NCBI RefSeq assembly: GCF_003254395.2
Contig: NC_037651.1
Span: 5,135,001-5,199,000 of the forward strand
Reading direction: 5' to 3'
DNA length: 64,000 bases
From: Apis mellifera
Taxonomy: Eukaryota > Arthropoda > Insecta > Hymenoptera > Apidae
Under the pieces are notes generated by a model that was not told the DNA's origin, did not search any database, and worked only from the letters and a program-made list of their open reading frames with translations. Position numbers and translations under genes: made by a program. How positions within the stretch are numbered: the stretch's first letter is position 1; the number at the start of each line of letters is the position of its first letter. Below, one piece after another: positions 26,001 through 43,800 of this stretch.

Positions 26001-26727
26001 GTACATACGTATCAGTGGATATACTGAGATCAGACTATGGATTATAATCTCGCTCTCTCTACAAGGATGCCATGCTCCGCGGTTTGCGCTAATGAACCAG
26101 CAAGCCTTTATGATGGTTTTATTCTCTTACGTCACCAGATTCATCGGTATGGCCTCGGTTCGCACGTAACGTCGGACCTCTGGCGGCTTGTTCTGGAAGC
26201 AGGCCAGCTAGGACGCGCCAAGCTAACGAGTTTTTTTCCGGTGATAAAGGCTGACGTAAAAGTTACCCGGAAAATGGTAGGAAAATCGTCGCGTTCTATA
26301 GCAGAAGCTCTCTTTAAACATTTAAAACCTCTACACTTTAAACTTTACCGCTTGTTTTTTTGAACGCTTTTCTTAGGAATATGCTATGCGATGTATAACC
26401 AAACTATGAGAGGAATATTTTTCCTTTAAATTCTTTTAAATTTTTTTAATATATAATTCTATTATACATTAAAAAATATAAAAAAACTAATTAATAAGAA
26501 ATGGTGAAAATGATTATTTATATAATATGTTTGAATTAATTTAAGGAATTGGTCAATTTTTTTTTAGATTCAAAATCATTAAATTTTCTTCAACCAATTT
26601 TACTATAATAAATAATAAAATATCTTACTATAATAAATAATAAAATAATAAATATGATTTAGCAATATTATCTTACCTCTTCAACAAGAATTGCATAAAG
26701 TTCTTTAGGGTTTCCCGTATCCTTTTT

Positions 26728-26761
26728 GCACCTGCCGGATCTGTTCTGGCTCTGCAGGTGC
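26728..26761. promoter_or_regulatory. Inverted E-box pair forming a hairpin
   Basis: GCACCTGC (26728-26735) and GCAGGTGC (26754-26761) form a perfect 8-bp inverted repeat around an 18-base spacer. Each arm contains a CACCTG/CAGGTG E-box. The outer CCT and AGG could extend the stem. It may be a paired bHLH or zinc-finger (Snail-type) site, or a small RNA hairpin. Confidence 0.3.
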
Positions 26762-29700
26762 TTAGGAAAGTGCAGGACGTGATCACTCACACTCTTATAT
26801 TCGCAAAGGCTGTTCCTTCTCTACACTTAAATATTATCTTCTTATTATTTATATATCTATATGAAGTATACCTGTCTATTCTTTAATTGACATATTATTT
26901 TTATAAAAAAACAAACTTTTATGGAAAATCTTATAGTTTTTTGTAAATTTATATATTTTTTTAATTGATATATTTTTATAGAATATTATCAAATCACATA
27001 ACTTTTTGGAATAAAAAAACTCTTGAATTCTTTTTTAGTTTCTCGAAGATAACCTAACTCTTCTTTCACAAAAATGAAATTGAAATTTGTTAATTATACT
27101 TCAAGGTTTTTAAATTAGTGTTCAATTTAAAATTTTTTTTATATATTATTAACAGAATTTATAGTTTTCTACAAGTATAAAGTAAAAAATAACCTAATTT
27201 AGATTTAAAACTATCTTTTTATGAATCGAATATATCAATGCGATTGAAACTTCACTTTAATCGTAACTATTTTGAATTTTTGTTGAAATATATAATAATT
27301 TTTTATATAACTTTTTATAATCACATTGAAAAATCGTATTTATTCTCTTGTAAAATTAGATATACTATATAAATATAAATATATCAATTCGTTAAATACA
27401 TTTTTGACAGCGAAGAGACAGTGTTTAAATTGAAGGTAGAAATCATCGATGCGTAACTAACTATCCGAACTTCCCTCCAATAACAAAAACACCTGTTACT
27501 CTGTTACAGAGTCCGCAAACACGAGATATTCTATTCATTTTCATATAGGATCTAAGTTATTCATCGTCTACTGTAATATACAGTTTTCTACATTACCGGA
27601 AATATTAACTTGCAAAGATGGCAGCACTTACCAAAAGCCGAATTTCTACAATAAATGATCGATAATTAAACTTCTATTTTTTAATTTAAGAAGTTCTTGA
27701 TATAAATTTTATTGTTTTATGTTTTTAAATTTTATTTGCAAACTGGAATTATTAAAATAAGTTATTAAAGTAATATTTTTATATATCTCTATATAAAATT
27801 TTAATAGATTATTAAAAAAATAGAACATATAAATATATATACTTATTATTATTGTTCTTACATATTATATATTTTATAATGATAAAATTATATCTTATTT
27901 AATATAGGAATATAAAAAAATTGAAAAAATATAAAATACATTTTTTATCAGATTTTAAATTTTTTGTTGACCTTTAATATTTTTTGTTATTTGATTGAAC
28001 AATCAATTTTCTCATTTGAAATAGTGTAATTATAAATAATTGATGACTTGATATTTAAAATGATGAATATTGATAATTACGAAACGATAACAATATTTAC
28101 CAATAGAACGTTCGATGGACAATGTAACATGTAGTGTGTGTCAGATGATGGTGCGTCAGAGGATGACGTCAGCTATGATCTTGACGCGGATTTACAGTAT
28201 CATTTTCATCGATTGAATTTGAACTTTTTTTTTTTTCTTTCTTTTTTCTTTCTCTCTCTATCTTTGACGTATATTCAATATTTTCATACTTTCATCTTAC
28301 ACGTAGTAAATATTGATCGATTCATTCGAAAAGATATTTTTTCAATCCATTAACATGCGCGACTATTTTTAATTTCAATTTTATTTTTAGTTGAAATTCA
28401 ATGTTCCAATAAGTTTAAATTTAATGTTTTTTTATATTGATGCTTTGTTATAAAATAAAGATTATATTATTCTTGTTTAGTTTTAATTAATAAATATAAA
28501 TAATAAAATACAATAAATATTAGAAAAAAAAAATACAAATTACACTTGGCGATTTTATTATCATTTTCAATTTTTTTTAAAAGAATAGCTAAAAGAACAG
28601 GACCTTCAATATCAAAAACACGACGAACATACAAATGCCTTATTATGTCTGGTTAGCGCTCGCAGTTAAACTATTGAATATGTGACTGGATTCCATTCCA
28701 TAATTTCGTAAACTTTTTTAAAAAATTTAATAATTGAAATTTTTATAATATTCCTTTATTTATAGTATCCCATTATGAAATACTCAATATTATAAAATAT
28801 AAATAAAACATTTAAATTATTTAAATGCATTTTAATTTTGTTAATATAAAATGCAATTTTAATATAAATATAAAATAATTATATTTAATATAAATATAAA
28901 AGAATTAATAAAATTCTTCATCGTGAACATAATAATATAAAGTAAAACACATATATCATATGTCCTCTTACTCTCACTCTTAGCTAGTAATCGATCAAAA
29001 ATGGTAAATCATTGACACGCGCTCAAACATCTCGTAGAAAATTCAGCGGACACTTTATTCTGTTATTTTCATTGTGAAAATGTTTTTTTTTTCATGAACA
29101 TGATCAGAAAGCGCGTTCACCTCGTGAACGAGGATGCAAAATGAACCAATGTAAATTTAGAACCGCCTTCTTTCTTCGTTTCGTAATAGGTTAAAAGATG
29201 AAACGTTTCACCGTGAATAAACTACTAATGTTTTTTTTTTTTTTCCATTTTCTCTTATTATATAAAAACATTATAGAAAATCCACAAAATTTAGCAAATT
29301 TTTTTCTTAACACGATCATCTGTAAAATAAATAGTAAAACTTATCAATTTTTAAAATTTTTCTCAAATAATAAATTCAACGAAGAACAAATTTGATGTGA
29401 AGATCAAGGCAATCATAGTATTGCTTTAATATAAAAAAATCCGAATTGCTTGACGAGTCGGTTGAAATCACACGACTGGACCTCGGAGACCTGGACGTCG
29501 AGGCTGAAAACCTTGGAGCTCAGGGCCATTGTCGGGTGGGGCCTTTACCTCTCTTCCCTTTCCCTTTGATAGGTACGGGAGCCTTTCATCTCCTGGAACA
29601 TGCCGGAGAGAAGAACTTCTGTGTGCACGAGAGCCTATGTCTTCAACATTGTTAAAGGGGGATACGAACACCGGGAAGATGAGCTATGGTAGCGTCGTCT

Positions 29701-32700
29701 TCAGACAAGAACCGAAATTGCATTTTCACTAAGGCTCGTCCTCAAATATGAACAAACCCTTTCTTATTCTTTTTCATTTTTTCCACTTATTTTTTATCTC
29801 TTTTCTTTTTTTTTTTTACGTTTCTTATTTCATTTCATTTCTCTACTCGCCTTTTTCTTTACCATGCTTGTCTTTAATCTTGTTTTCGAAGAGTCCTTTT
29901 CTTCTCCTAATCCTTTCATTCCCTTGTTTGCGGCTTGTATTCTTCGAGAAACAGCTAGGATCATGCGAATGATTTCGAGTTCAAGGTTAATTCGACAATT
30001 TAAAGAACTATGAGAATGAAATATTTTTAAAAATCATCGATCATAAATAAATTCGTAAATATAATTGAAATATTTATTATTGATTTTTTCTTAATTTTTT
30101 AATCAATGTGATCTTTAATATAGATGAAATTAATTGCACGATATCACAATTGATTTAATTATTCTTTAATAAGCTCGTTTATTTAATATATCAATCTTTA
30201 TTAGATAATATAATGGTTATGATAATGAAAATGGTAAATTAAAAACATTTGTTAAAGTTAACAAAATAACTCTTCAAAATCACGGGAAACCTTAATAAAA
30301 TTGTTTGAATATTATTTAAATTCCATTAATCGGATTTTAACGTATACAATTTATATTTTTCGCATTAGAAACCTTTCCTGTGCAGAATCTTTTTATTTCT
30401 ATTCTTGATTCAATGTGAAATTTTTTATTATAAAAGATTACTTTAAATTCATATCATATTGTGTAATTTGTAATCTGCAAAGATTAATTAAAAATTTGAC
30501 AATTTAATCATCTAAAAGCTTATTGTACAATCAGTTTCATATTCAAGTTATAAATTAAATTTCAAATATAATAAATTATTAGAATAATATTAGAATTATA
30601 ATAAAATTGATTTTACATCAATTTTCCTTATACATGTTATTTGATGTATGATTTTTTAATGTTCCTTACTTTGTTTTACAAAAGAACTTATTATTATAAG
30701 GAACATGCAAAACGAAATCACGTTCGTTATTGGAAATAAAGACTAGGACTAGCTTGATTAAATGGCGTGCGAATGTCTTGGAAACTTTCATTGAATGTGG
30801 GCGGAAGCATGCATTTGTGATGCCCGTAAATCTTGAACAGGAAGCGAACGCGCGCGTATTCATGAATTTGCCACTGCCTTTCCATAAAAATTCTGATCAC
30901 GCTGCTACAGCTCAAAATTCAATTGAATAAATATAATTTTATATTATTCATTTTTATCCCTTAAACACAAAATTTTGCTTTGCATTAGCATTTTTTTTTT
31001 AATTCCGACTAAACATTAATTCGTTTTAAATTACAAAAACAGTTTGCAGAGAACAGTTTAGCAGGACATCAATTTTTCATTCTTTTTATTCCATTAGATT
31101 ATGCACAAAATAATTTTTTAAAATTAATTTTGATCGATGAATTTTGAAAATATATTGAAAATATATTTCATCTTTTTATTGCCCTAAAAAAAAAAAAATT
31201 AATATTTCTTTTCTTCTATTACAATCTATTTCTCAATTATTTTTTAAATTATTAATATCAATGTCAATATAGATAAGTTATTGACCTATCGTTATTAATC
31301 GTTGACAATTCTTTTTATCTTTTTAATGAAAGATGTATGATCGATGAGGCGTATTATCTAGAACAAAATTAATGGAAATATTACCATCAAGATCCCTCGA
31401 CGTGTAAATTGCACTTGGTAGCTACGTTTAATTGGAAGACCGTTTGCAAGATGGTACAATCCGGCCTCGCTTTCATCGTTGCAGTCGCACAAAGGTAATT
31501 CAATTTCCGCGCTAACGCGCACAACCATGTATATCGTTGCGCATGAGTGTGATTACTTTCCTAAAAACATCAGTCCTTACAAACAACTAAGCAATAACCT
31601 AAATAAACAAATATATTCGCATGACGAGTCTTACATAAGAGTTTGGTATACAGTAACGAGTCGACATTATTCGCGTGACAAACTGCTCTTGACAAGAATT
31701 TACAAGAAATTTACAGGAAATTTTGATCTGATTATATATATTAGCTATGATCGTTTTAAGAGAAAAAAATATATATGTATTTTTACCGTTTTTTGTTTAT
31801 AAATTGCAATCGAAAACTGAATTGAATTATTGAATTTTTTATATAATATAAATTTTGAAAATGATTTTGTTCATAATTTTTAAGAATTTGGATTGAAATT
31901 TTCCTTTTTTCTAAATGATTCTTTTCAAATTTTTATTGAGAAAGAAATGAATAATAAAATCTTCATAACACTTTTTTAATATCATTATTAAAGTAAGCTT
32001 TATTAAACCACTTAATGATATCTATATATAACGAAGAATTATTGATTAGTATAGTTAAACAAATTTTTCTTTGCATTAATCACTTCTACTATAATAAACA
32101 ATCAAACTGAATCAAATATCTTCATGGTTATGTTTTTTATTTTTTTTATATGTTTTCAAAACAAATTTGCACTCAGCAGAGATAATAATAATTGGATGCA
32201 TTGATCCGTTGCTTAGTTGAATGTATATAGATAAAGTGAAAACGTAATGAGATATATCTTATATATTTTATAAGTCGAATAATAATTTTCAATATGTGAA
32301 TTTTGTCAAAATATACAATTATTTCCTATATAGTGTAATCTGATTTTTAGGTTATCTTTTTTAAGTGTTGTATTGTTTGTAACAATGACAAAATTTTTAA
32401 TACTGATCTGTTTTTATTGTTGTTTATAATTAATTTATGTGTTCGACAATAATGATTATAATGCAAAATATTTATTCATTGTACAATCAATATTCTATTT
32501 TTAACTATTTCTAATAAAAATTTTTATGCAAAAATTAAACTATTAACAAATATATTATATTCACAAAATTTCCATATAGCAAACTACTTGAATAATATAA
32601 AATCAATTTTTATTTTTTTGCTAAGAAAATTACATTTGTGATAATAATTACAATAATCAAATGCGAAAAATACGGCTTTTATTCGGTAATTATTAGATGT

Positions 32701-33079
32701 TTGATATCCATTATTCAATCGCAATTTACTCTACAGAGCAGGAAATGACAGAAAATGGAAAATGCGCAGTACCTTATTATTCACCTTGATTTCTGTTTCT
32801 TCTATAATATTTGTAAAAATTTATACTATTTGTAAAGAATCTCTTAAAATATTAAAAAAGAATATTTTCCAATATTTAAACGTTAAGAAACATGTCAAAT
32901 TTATCGCCATTTCAATTTTAATTATTCATTTTTATTTAAATCGTAAGATAAAAATACACACATACATAACATTTAATTTAATTTTAAATAAAAATTAAAA
33001 GAATAAAAATATATTCATCAAAAAATTGAAATGGTATATAAATGCAAATATCTTTGCAAGTCACAACATGGATATGTAT

Positions 33080-35456
<2,377 letters not shown>

Positions 35457-35536
35457 GTAAATATTATTAGTTATAGTTTTAATTAATTTATTATTGTTTT
35501 TTTATAGTTTGTATAAAAAAAAATATTTTATTCTAG
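35457..35536 (+). other. 3' UTR intron of drk
   Basis: GTAAAT starts immediately after the TAG stop, and TTCTAG ends at 35536 before GCCTCATGTTGTGC. This 80-bp intron places an exon junction exactly at the stop codon. That is too close to trigger classical junction-dependent decay. Confidence 0.6.
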
Positions 35537-35700
35537 GCCTCATGTTGTGCACACAGAGGCCAAAGGCATCGGCCACATTATCCCACCACTATCACGTACA
35601 GGATCAGACTTACTGCAGAATTAATCAACAACATTTTACAAACTCCACCTATTGAATGGGCTACCAGGATGTATTGGTGGTCTAGGCGTAGAGTTGTTTA

Positions 35701-35706
35701 AATAAA
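35701..35706 (+). terminator. drk polyadenylation signal AATAAA
   Basis: A canonical AATAAA sits about 165 bases into the 3' UTR exon and is followed by T-rich sequence. Longer 3' UTRs using later sites in the AT-rich spacer are possible. Confidence 0.6.
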
Positions 35707-38367
35707 ATCAATATTATTGCCAATATTTTTTATTGGTCTCATTGAAAAAAATTCTTCGTATTTAGTAATTTATATAAACAAATGTAGAGTTCCTGATATA
35801 GTATATAACAGGGTAGCTTTTTTGTTATTGGATTTATTAGAGGAATTTTTCATTGGGACTAATACTGCTATTCAACATATTTGATAGATGTGGGTATTAT
35901 ATAATAGACACCACATTAAATTATCTTAAATTTAATTTTCTGTAATGAATACTCAAATAGAAAATAGATCTGAGAGATAAATTTACAATATTTAAATATA
36001 ATAAATGAAATTTTAAATGGTGTTTTCTATATCTTGGTAGTCCATTGATGGAGTATATGTAAAACTTATAATATTAACTATATACGTCAGTAAAGAAAAA
36101 TATTGATCGTATTAAGAAGGAAGATGCGTATTATTTCAAAACAGGTTTATAAACGGGCTGGCATAAACGTTGTATTTTTCAATACGAATTTATTGTTTGA
36201 AGTACGGGGACCTTGGTGATAAAAAGCCTAGTAAGCTATCCATATGCGAGATACAAAAGAACTTTATATAGATATATATAGCATTATAACGCGTCGCCTT
36301 TTGGCATAAAATGCACACCACATTCTGCCTCTATGTTGTGAATATTTTTACAAATATTTGTGGAAGAAAATATTCTTCCGGCGGTTAAGATACGTCTGAT
36401 ATTATTACATCAGATATACTTGCTGTGTATCATATACATATAGACTTGTACTATTCAGACTGTATGTGGAATAATTATTCTGGCATCTCCTGAGGTAAAT
36501 CTTTTTATCAAGTATTAGCAAAGGAATAAGCAGTTTAAATAAGCTGTTTTGCTTTTTGATTTTTCCAATTATATGCAAATAATTGGAAATTTTATTTTTA
36601 TCATTGCCCTTTATGCTATGAAACAATTTTTTGAAAAATTGTTTTTTCTTCTAAAGGTTTTATAATGAAAAAAATGAACAAAACAAGTTTTTTACACAAA
36701 CATCATACATACTTATTCATTTCTAATATGACTGATACATTCTTTGTAATGTAAGAAATATTAGTAACTGAAAAAATTATAGAATGAAAATAAATATATA
36801 AATTTTTAGAAAAATTATTTGAATTTATATTATTTAATGTTTTCATAATGAGAAATTTATATTTCTTAACGCATTTTTCTGATAAAAAGCGATATCTATG
36901 TATATATATATATATATATATATATGATTAACAATAAGTAAACTATGAAAATAAACTACTTTTGAATGAATAGTATGTATAATGTTTTTGTTTTAAAACT
37001 TATTGATGTTAATGTGCGGAAATTCATGTATATTTTTTAAATATTTCTTTTTATCTAATTATTTCGATATTCTTGCTTTCTTATTTCCGTGTAAACAATA
37101 AGAATATGTAGTCCTATTGTGTAATTATTATTATTCGTTATGTTTACATTTTATTGATAACAATATATTATATTAATTACTCTTGCATGCATTATTTACT
37201 TATGCCCATCTACTATAATTATTTTTTTAAATTAAGATTTCATATCCCATATTTCATATTCATAAATGATATATTTTAGCTCATGTAACTGCTTTGCAAA
37301 ATATATAGGCAAGTAATCTTAAATGCTTATGCATGTATTATATTTAAATAGATAAAAATAGAAAGTAAATATTAAAAAATATAAAATCTTTGTTTTTAAT
37401 ATTACAAAATGATTCTTGTTGCAAACTTTTCTCTTATTAATATGTTGGTTCTTATTGTTAATAATTTTTAAAATTAATTATATTTTATATAATTCCTTCT
37501 CAAAAATAATTTTTATATTGATAAAATTAAAAATTTGTAAGAAAATATAAATAATATATAATGTTCGCCTTTTATAAAGTTTACATTTTAAAAAAATATG
37601 ATATTTAATTATTTAAGTTTAAAATTTTTAAAATATAAGATTATGTATTTTATTCTTTGTGTTAATGTTAATGTTATTAAGAGTATAAATATTTAGGAAT
37701 AATTGAATCTTATCAAGAACTCTGAAAAATCAGTACTTTATATTATAGATATATAGCATATAGATTTTCTTGCCTAGTACTTAAAAGAAAATTATTATTG
37801 TATTGAATATCTTTTGTGGAAATCTATTTTCTTTTTTATTGTATAATAAGTTTTTGATTACTTTTTTTATGTTTGTATGTTATTTTTTGTATATGATATT
37901 TATTTTTTAATATTCTATATTAAATCATTTATATTAAATGTTGAAACAGAATTTTTTAAAACAGTAATAATTACAGCAATATAAAAAATATAATTGTTAT
38001 AAAATATTGCTTTTACTATATGTATACAATTGCTTAAATAAATTTGGAATTGAGTTGTCATACAGACAACGATATATCACACATCTGGACCAAAAAATGT
38101 ATAATAATAAAAATGTAATAAAATATATATGTTTGAACAAAATTTTGTTTTACCAATCTTTATTTTATTTATTATATTGTCAAATGTGTAATCAAATTAC
38201 ACTGCTTACATTTTTATGTTTAATAAGCTAATTAAAATATTATAAAGAAATGTATTATTGCAAATATATCAATCATTATTAACTGCCTAATGTATAAGTT
38301 GATACTTAACTATTAATTATGTAGTTATAAAATGCAAATATAATAAAATATCATGTGAAAAATGACT
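35707..38367. other. AT-rich convergent spacer between drk and RPB5
   Basis: There is no supportable gene here. The sequence is very AT-rich with a (TA)n tract at 36901-36925. It lies between the 3' ends of drk and RPB5 and may contain distal 3' UTR of either gene. Confidence 0.6.
36901..36925. repeat. (TA)n microsatellite
   Basis: This is a perfect TA run in the drk-RPB5 convergent spacer. Confidence 0.85.
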
Positions 38368-38373
38368 TTTATT
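38368..38373 (-). terminator. RPB5 polyadenylation signal
   Basis: TTTATT on the plus strand gives AATAAA on the minus strand about 135 bases after the RPB5 stop. No closer canonical signal is obvious. Confidence 0.5.
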
Positions 38374-38507
38374 TTTTTCTTAATATTTCAATATTAATTG
38401 AAATAGTATTTAATAGTTTTTTTATATAATAATTATAAAAATTATGATCTAGTTTTTACTTATAAAATAATACAACATTAGAAATAAATTATATTAATAT
38501 GAAAATA

Positions 38508-39240
<733 letters not shown>

Positions 39241-39398
39241 TTAAGAAAATTAAAATTAAAATTAACACTAAATAATTAAAAAATTATATAAATATTTTTC
39301 ACTTTTCTTTCGTTTGTTGCTTTTTCTAACTTCTGCAAATAATACGTTTGTAATAGATATAATCTCACGTTTTTAAACTACACGATTATAACTAATGT

Positions 39399-39408
39399 AC
39401 GCATGCGT
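39399..39408. promoter_or_regulatory. NRF-1/Ewg-like palindrome upstream of RPB5
   Basis: ACGCATGCGT is a 10-bp palindrome sharing the GCATGC core. It lies about 160 bp upstream of the RPB5 ATG, a usual promoter distance for a housekeeping gene. Confidence 0.35.
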
Positions 39409-40774
39409 GTCATTAAACTGTGAACCAAGCTTTAAGTTAAAGAATAAATTTTATCATAAAATATATGAAGAATAATTAAAAAGATATTGTTGCGCATCAT
39501 AACAATTGTTGCGTAATATGTACACGATAGATTGATGATAATATATAACCTTTGTTAAAAACATGTAATAGTATAATAGTAGTAACAATATTAACAATAA
39601 TTCCTAGGTATTATGAAATAATTTTTATATTATAATAATATTATTATATACTATAGTTAAATTTATATAAATTATATACTATAATATAGTTAATATATTA
39701 TACTATTAACTAATAATTAAATTTTAGAAATGTCTTTGTCGATTAAGAGATAACGATAGCACTCTTATTCTATTTCTTTTTTCCACTATTTAGTTTCTTT
39801 TTCTTTTTGTTCATTTGTGGCATTCTGGAATTAATGTTAATATTGCAATTTTCACTATATTTCTTTTTGTTTTTTATTTTTTATTTATATTCATTTCAAT
39901 GCATTTAATAAAAATTTAATTTATTTATAATTTAATTAAAAAATGAAATAAAATGTGGACTTGTATTTTTGTGTTTGTTTTGTTTTCAATTTTTGATTTT
40001 GTTTTTAAAATAGATTTTCTAAAATTTTATATGTATTAATATTTTGTATATGTTTTAAAGAATAGATAAAAGAATACATAAATAATATAATATACATGAA
40101 TAACTTAATTAATATTAAATATATAAGGTGGTATATATAGAAACATGAAAATTTGCATTTTTTTTTTTTTTTTTTTTTGATTCAAGAATCTCTTATTCAT
40201 CAAATATACATCAAATGGTGCATTATGTATTAAGGAGTCGCTTGAATAACATAAATCAACTATTCACTCGATTTCACTTTACTTTTTTTTGTTTTTAAAA
40301 AAATCAACACTCGTGATTCTCTGATAGATATATTCCTTTCTTGTTTCAACTTATTACATATCTTAAACTACATAGAGAAACGTTTTTTTGTACTTATAAT
40401 AATATTACATAGTAAACGCACTAAAACAATAAAAATTAGATTCTTAGGTGTGTATTTTGGAATTTAAAATACCTTATCTTTCCGATAATGTTGCGATTTT
40501 GAAGTCAAAGGGCAGATTTTTTTTTTATATATATAATATATATATTTTCATGTATATATTTTATTTTATTTTTTTTAAATAAAATCGTGTTTTAAATCCA
40601 ATTTAATTTATTTTATTAAAATTCCCCTATGATTCCTATATATTTTGTACGATCTTTTACAAATGTTCTCTCTCTTCACAGAAATATAATTAACAAAGAG
40701 AATAAATAGAATATTAAAATATTATAAATATAAAAATAATATTTATTAATAAATAATAACATTCCTATATTAGG

Positions 40775-40802
40775 GAGAAAGAGAGAGAGAGAGAGAGAGA
40801 GA
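40775..40802. repeat. (GA)n microsatellite
   Basis: This is a GAGAGA run, about 26 bp. It could also act as a GAGA-factor type element upstream of RPB5, but it is over 1.5 kb from the start. Confidence 0.8.
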
Positions 40803-43800
40803 ATTTATGTTAAATATAATTTAAATAAAAGTTAAAAAACGTTTCAATCAAATTCATTCACTGGTTTATATCCATTTTTTCTTATAAATTATATACGTTA
40901 TAATATAATAAATTATAAGTTGATTTATAATTTCAGTGCAATTTCTTCATTTCTATCAATTTGAATTCTTTTAATTACTCGGCAATCTATTAGTTTCGAA
41001 TATTTTATTTGAAAAATAATCCGCGACTGTAATGTCTCATTTGAATTATTACTACTATGCGACATAATTCACGTGATTAATTAATTTATCAATGTACAAT
41101 ATAGGTACGAAAAGTATACTCACACAATCGTTGCCAATTAACACTGGATATTTTATAAACGAAATTTGTATATATTACATTAAGTATTTATATTTCGTAT
41201 ACATAGTTTAAGGATACAGAAACAATTCGGTTCGTTCAATGATTCATGCCTGACTTGTGTAAAAATTATAAAATAGAAATTTTTCGCTCTATTTTTTTAA
41301 CCCTTCCGTTACGATACTCTCGAAATTGAAAGCCAATTTTTGATTTCCAGTTATTTTATTTTTATTACATAATGTAAACATTTATGTAATATTTGAATAA
41401 TTATTCCCAGTAACAAAATAAACAAAAATAAAAAAAATCACTTTGTATTATGGAAAACGTACATATACGTGCTTTTATGTAACGAAAGGATTAATATCAA
41501 TCTTGTTTCAATATTTTTTCATTCACTGCATTATTCCACTCCTAAAACTATAACGCTTTAATAGATTTAAATAACAAATAATAAAGAAGTGTTAATATTT
41601 TAACGATAATAAATATTTTAATTGTAATTCTAACAAACTAAAATATTTAAAGATTAAACTTTAATTTAAATATTTCAACTTTAACTTAAACTGCAATTAG
41701 TCACTATGACGAAGAATATATCGATTTACAGGAGGGCGAATTTTACTGTGTCAAATTACCGCCAATAGCTGTCTGGCAAATTTCAATATTATCGAAGTAT
41801 TTCTTCATTTAAATTACCATTTTACAATTTTCGTAGCAACTAATTCTAAATTATCTTCATTTTCATTGTACTTTTTTTCTTGCCTTCAACTATTGGCAAA
41901 TGGCAAGGAAACACAGGAAATATTAAAACTAAAGAGAAGAAAAATTTAAAAATTCTTCGTCTCTGCCCCAAATTATTATTTATGCATTATATTATACACT
42001 TCAAAATCGCGGTTCAATTTCTCCCTTTTTTTTCTTTTTTTTTTTTTTTTTTTCGATATAATATCGTGAAAAATAAACACGTTGATGACTCGCTCGCTCA
42101 TTTTCTCCAAACAAAATCCCGAATCGAAACGAAAAAACGTCATCTTCGATTCATCGATTCATTCTTCCCTTTTTTCGCTTTGCTACAATTTTGAAAGGTG
42201 ACAACGATTAAGATCATCGACACCGTGCCAGGCGTTTCTTATTTGCGACTCTTTTTTGAATTTCTTTTTTTTGTTTTTTTTTTCCACTTTTTTTTTTTTT
42301 TACGAAATAAACGCGCTAAAAACGACTCGATGCGAAATTGTTGAAAAAGAAAAAACACGCATTAATTTCTTCTTCAGAATTTCACATCGTTGTCGCTCCC
42401 TCGATCGTTTCTACGTGTTTGTTAATTTTTCCTTTTTTTTTATTCTTTTCCGTTTTTTTCTTTTTTATATTTTTTTTTTTTTTTATTTTTTTCTCGACGA
42501 TATTAAAACGCCTGGAACGATGTGCAGTCCGATATTGATGGGCGTACTCGTCGTACCGATAATATAAAACGTGAACGTGATTGCCTGGTTTGAATTACAA
42601 AGAATGTACGTGATACGCGTTAGTCGCGGATTACAATTTACCGTTTATTATTTATTTTTGTGACCAGTCCGACGATTCGTTCTCATCCATCATTAATCAT
42701 TTAGACAGTGATCGACGATGATTTTTTTCTTTTTTCTTTTTTTTTTTTCACGTTCGAGACGAATACGCATACGTCTTTCATTTTTTTTCTTTTTTCTTCT
42801 TTTTATCCTTTTTATACTCTTTTTATTCTCCTTATACGATTATCACTGCCCGGAGAGAACTTTCGACGATTAAATGATTTTTACGATTTTAAGTTTTAAT
42901 ATATTGTTCTCATTATTTTTTTTTTCTTCTTCTTCTTCTTCTTTTTTCTTTTATTCAATTATTTATATTTATCTGCATGGTCACGTCTGTCGCACGGTGT
43001 ATTCGATAAAATCGAAATTTTCAGTTTAAAATTCGGGAATTCATTCAGCGCGTTACACCTCGTTATTCACGATAAGAATACTTATATACAATTAATTCAT
43101 CATAATTGGTTTTTTTTTTTTTTTTTTTTTATGTCAGTCGTTATTGAGCAGGACGTTATACTGATCCGACATTGTGCTATGATTAAACGGACAAATCAAC
43201 AAGAATGAGCAAAACGGAAGGACAGCGTGAAACGACGATAAAATTAGCACAACACTCTTCCCTTCTTCTTTTTTTTTTTCACCCTTTGTTCTTTCCCTCT
43301 TTTTTTCGCGTGATATCTGTACGCTGTGTTTTTTCAACATCTTTTTATAAGTCGTTCCTTTCGCTTTTTCTTTTCTTTTTTTTTTTTCATTATTCTTTTT
43401 CTTTTTAAATATCGGTGTTATTTTTATCCTCGTCTATATATATCGTTCCTCTGATCTAAAAATTTTTTTTTTTTTTTCTTTAACGATCGAAGCATCGAAC
43501 TATACTCAACGACGAATCGATAGTGGCGATACAGTGGTCGGAAGAAATAAGAAGAACAATAAAAAGGAAAACGCCAGAAAGGATATAATTTTCTTCTTCT
43601 AATAATTCTTTTCTGTCGAAAGGAAATCTATTGCGTCTTAGAGTTGGTACTCGCGAGAAACGAATTTATCGCATGCAACGAACGAAATAAATAGAACACT
43701 TAATTCTACTATAAAGTATACGGAATGTAAAGAAAGGTCTAAAACTTTTTTTCATCGAATTATGTATTTTACTCCGTGATTATATTCGAAGATCCAATTT

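Larger units (their letters stand above)
14651..33079. other. Gene-poor interval between divergent genes
   Basis: I can support no gene across about 18 kb. The interval is AT-rich with CpG-rich islands at about 15000-15310, 15940-16400, 17165-17560, 19250-20480, 20817-21640, 23880-24370, 25920-26360, 29030-29740, 30690-30920 and 31375-31680. Open frames in them (the longest is 186 codons at 15045-15605) run from island into AT-rich flank, lack recognisable motifs and have no good splice partners. The islands could be conserved regulatory elements or non-coding RNA exons of the flanking genes. Confidence 0.5.

Noticed and set aside
26037..26363. 108-codon plus-strand open frame in a CpG island
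   Set aside because: No recognisable domain, no splice or polyadenylation context, and the frame drifts into AT-rich sequence.
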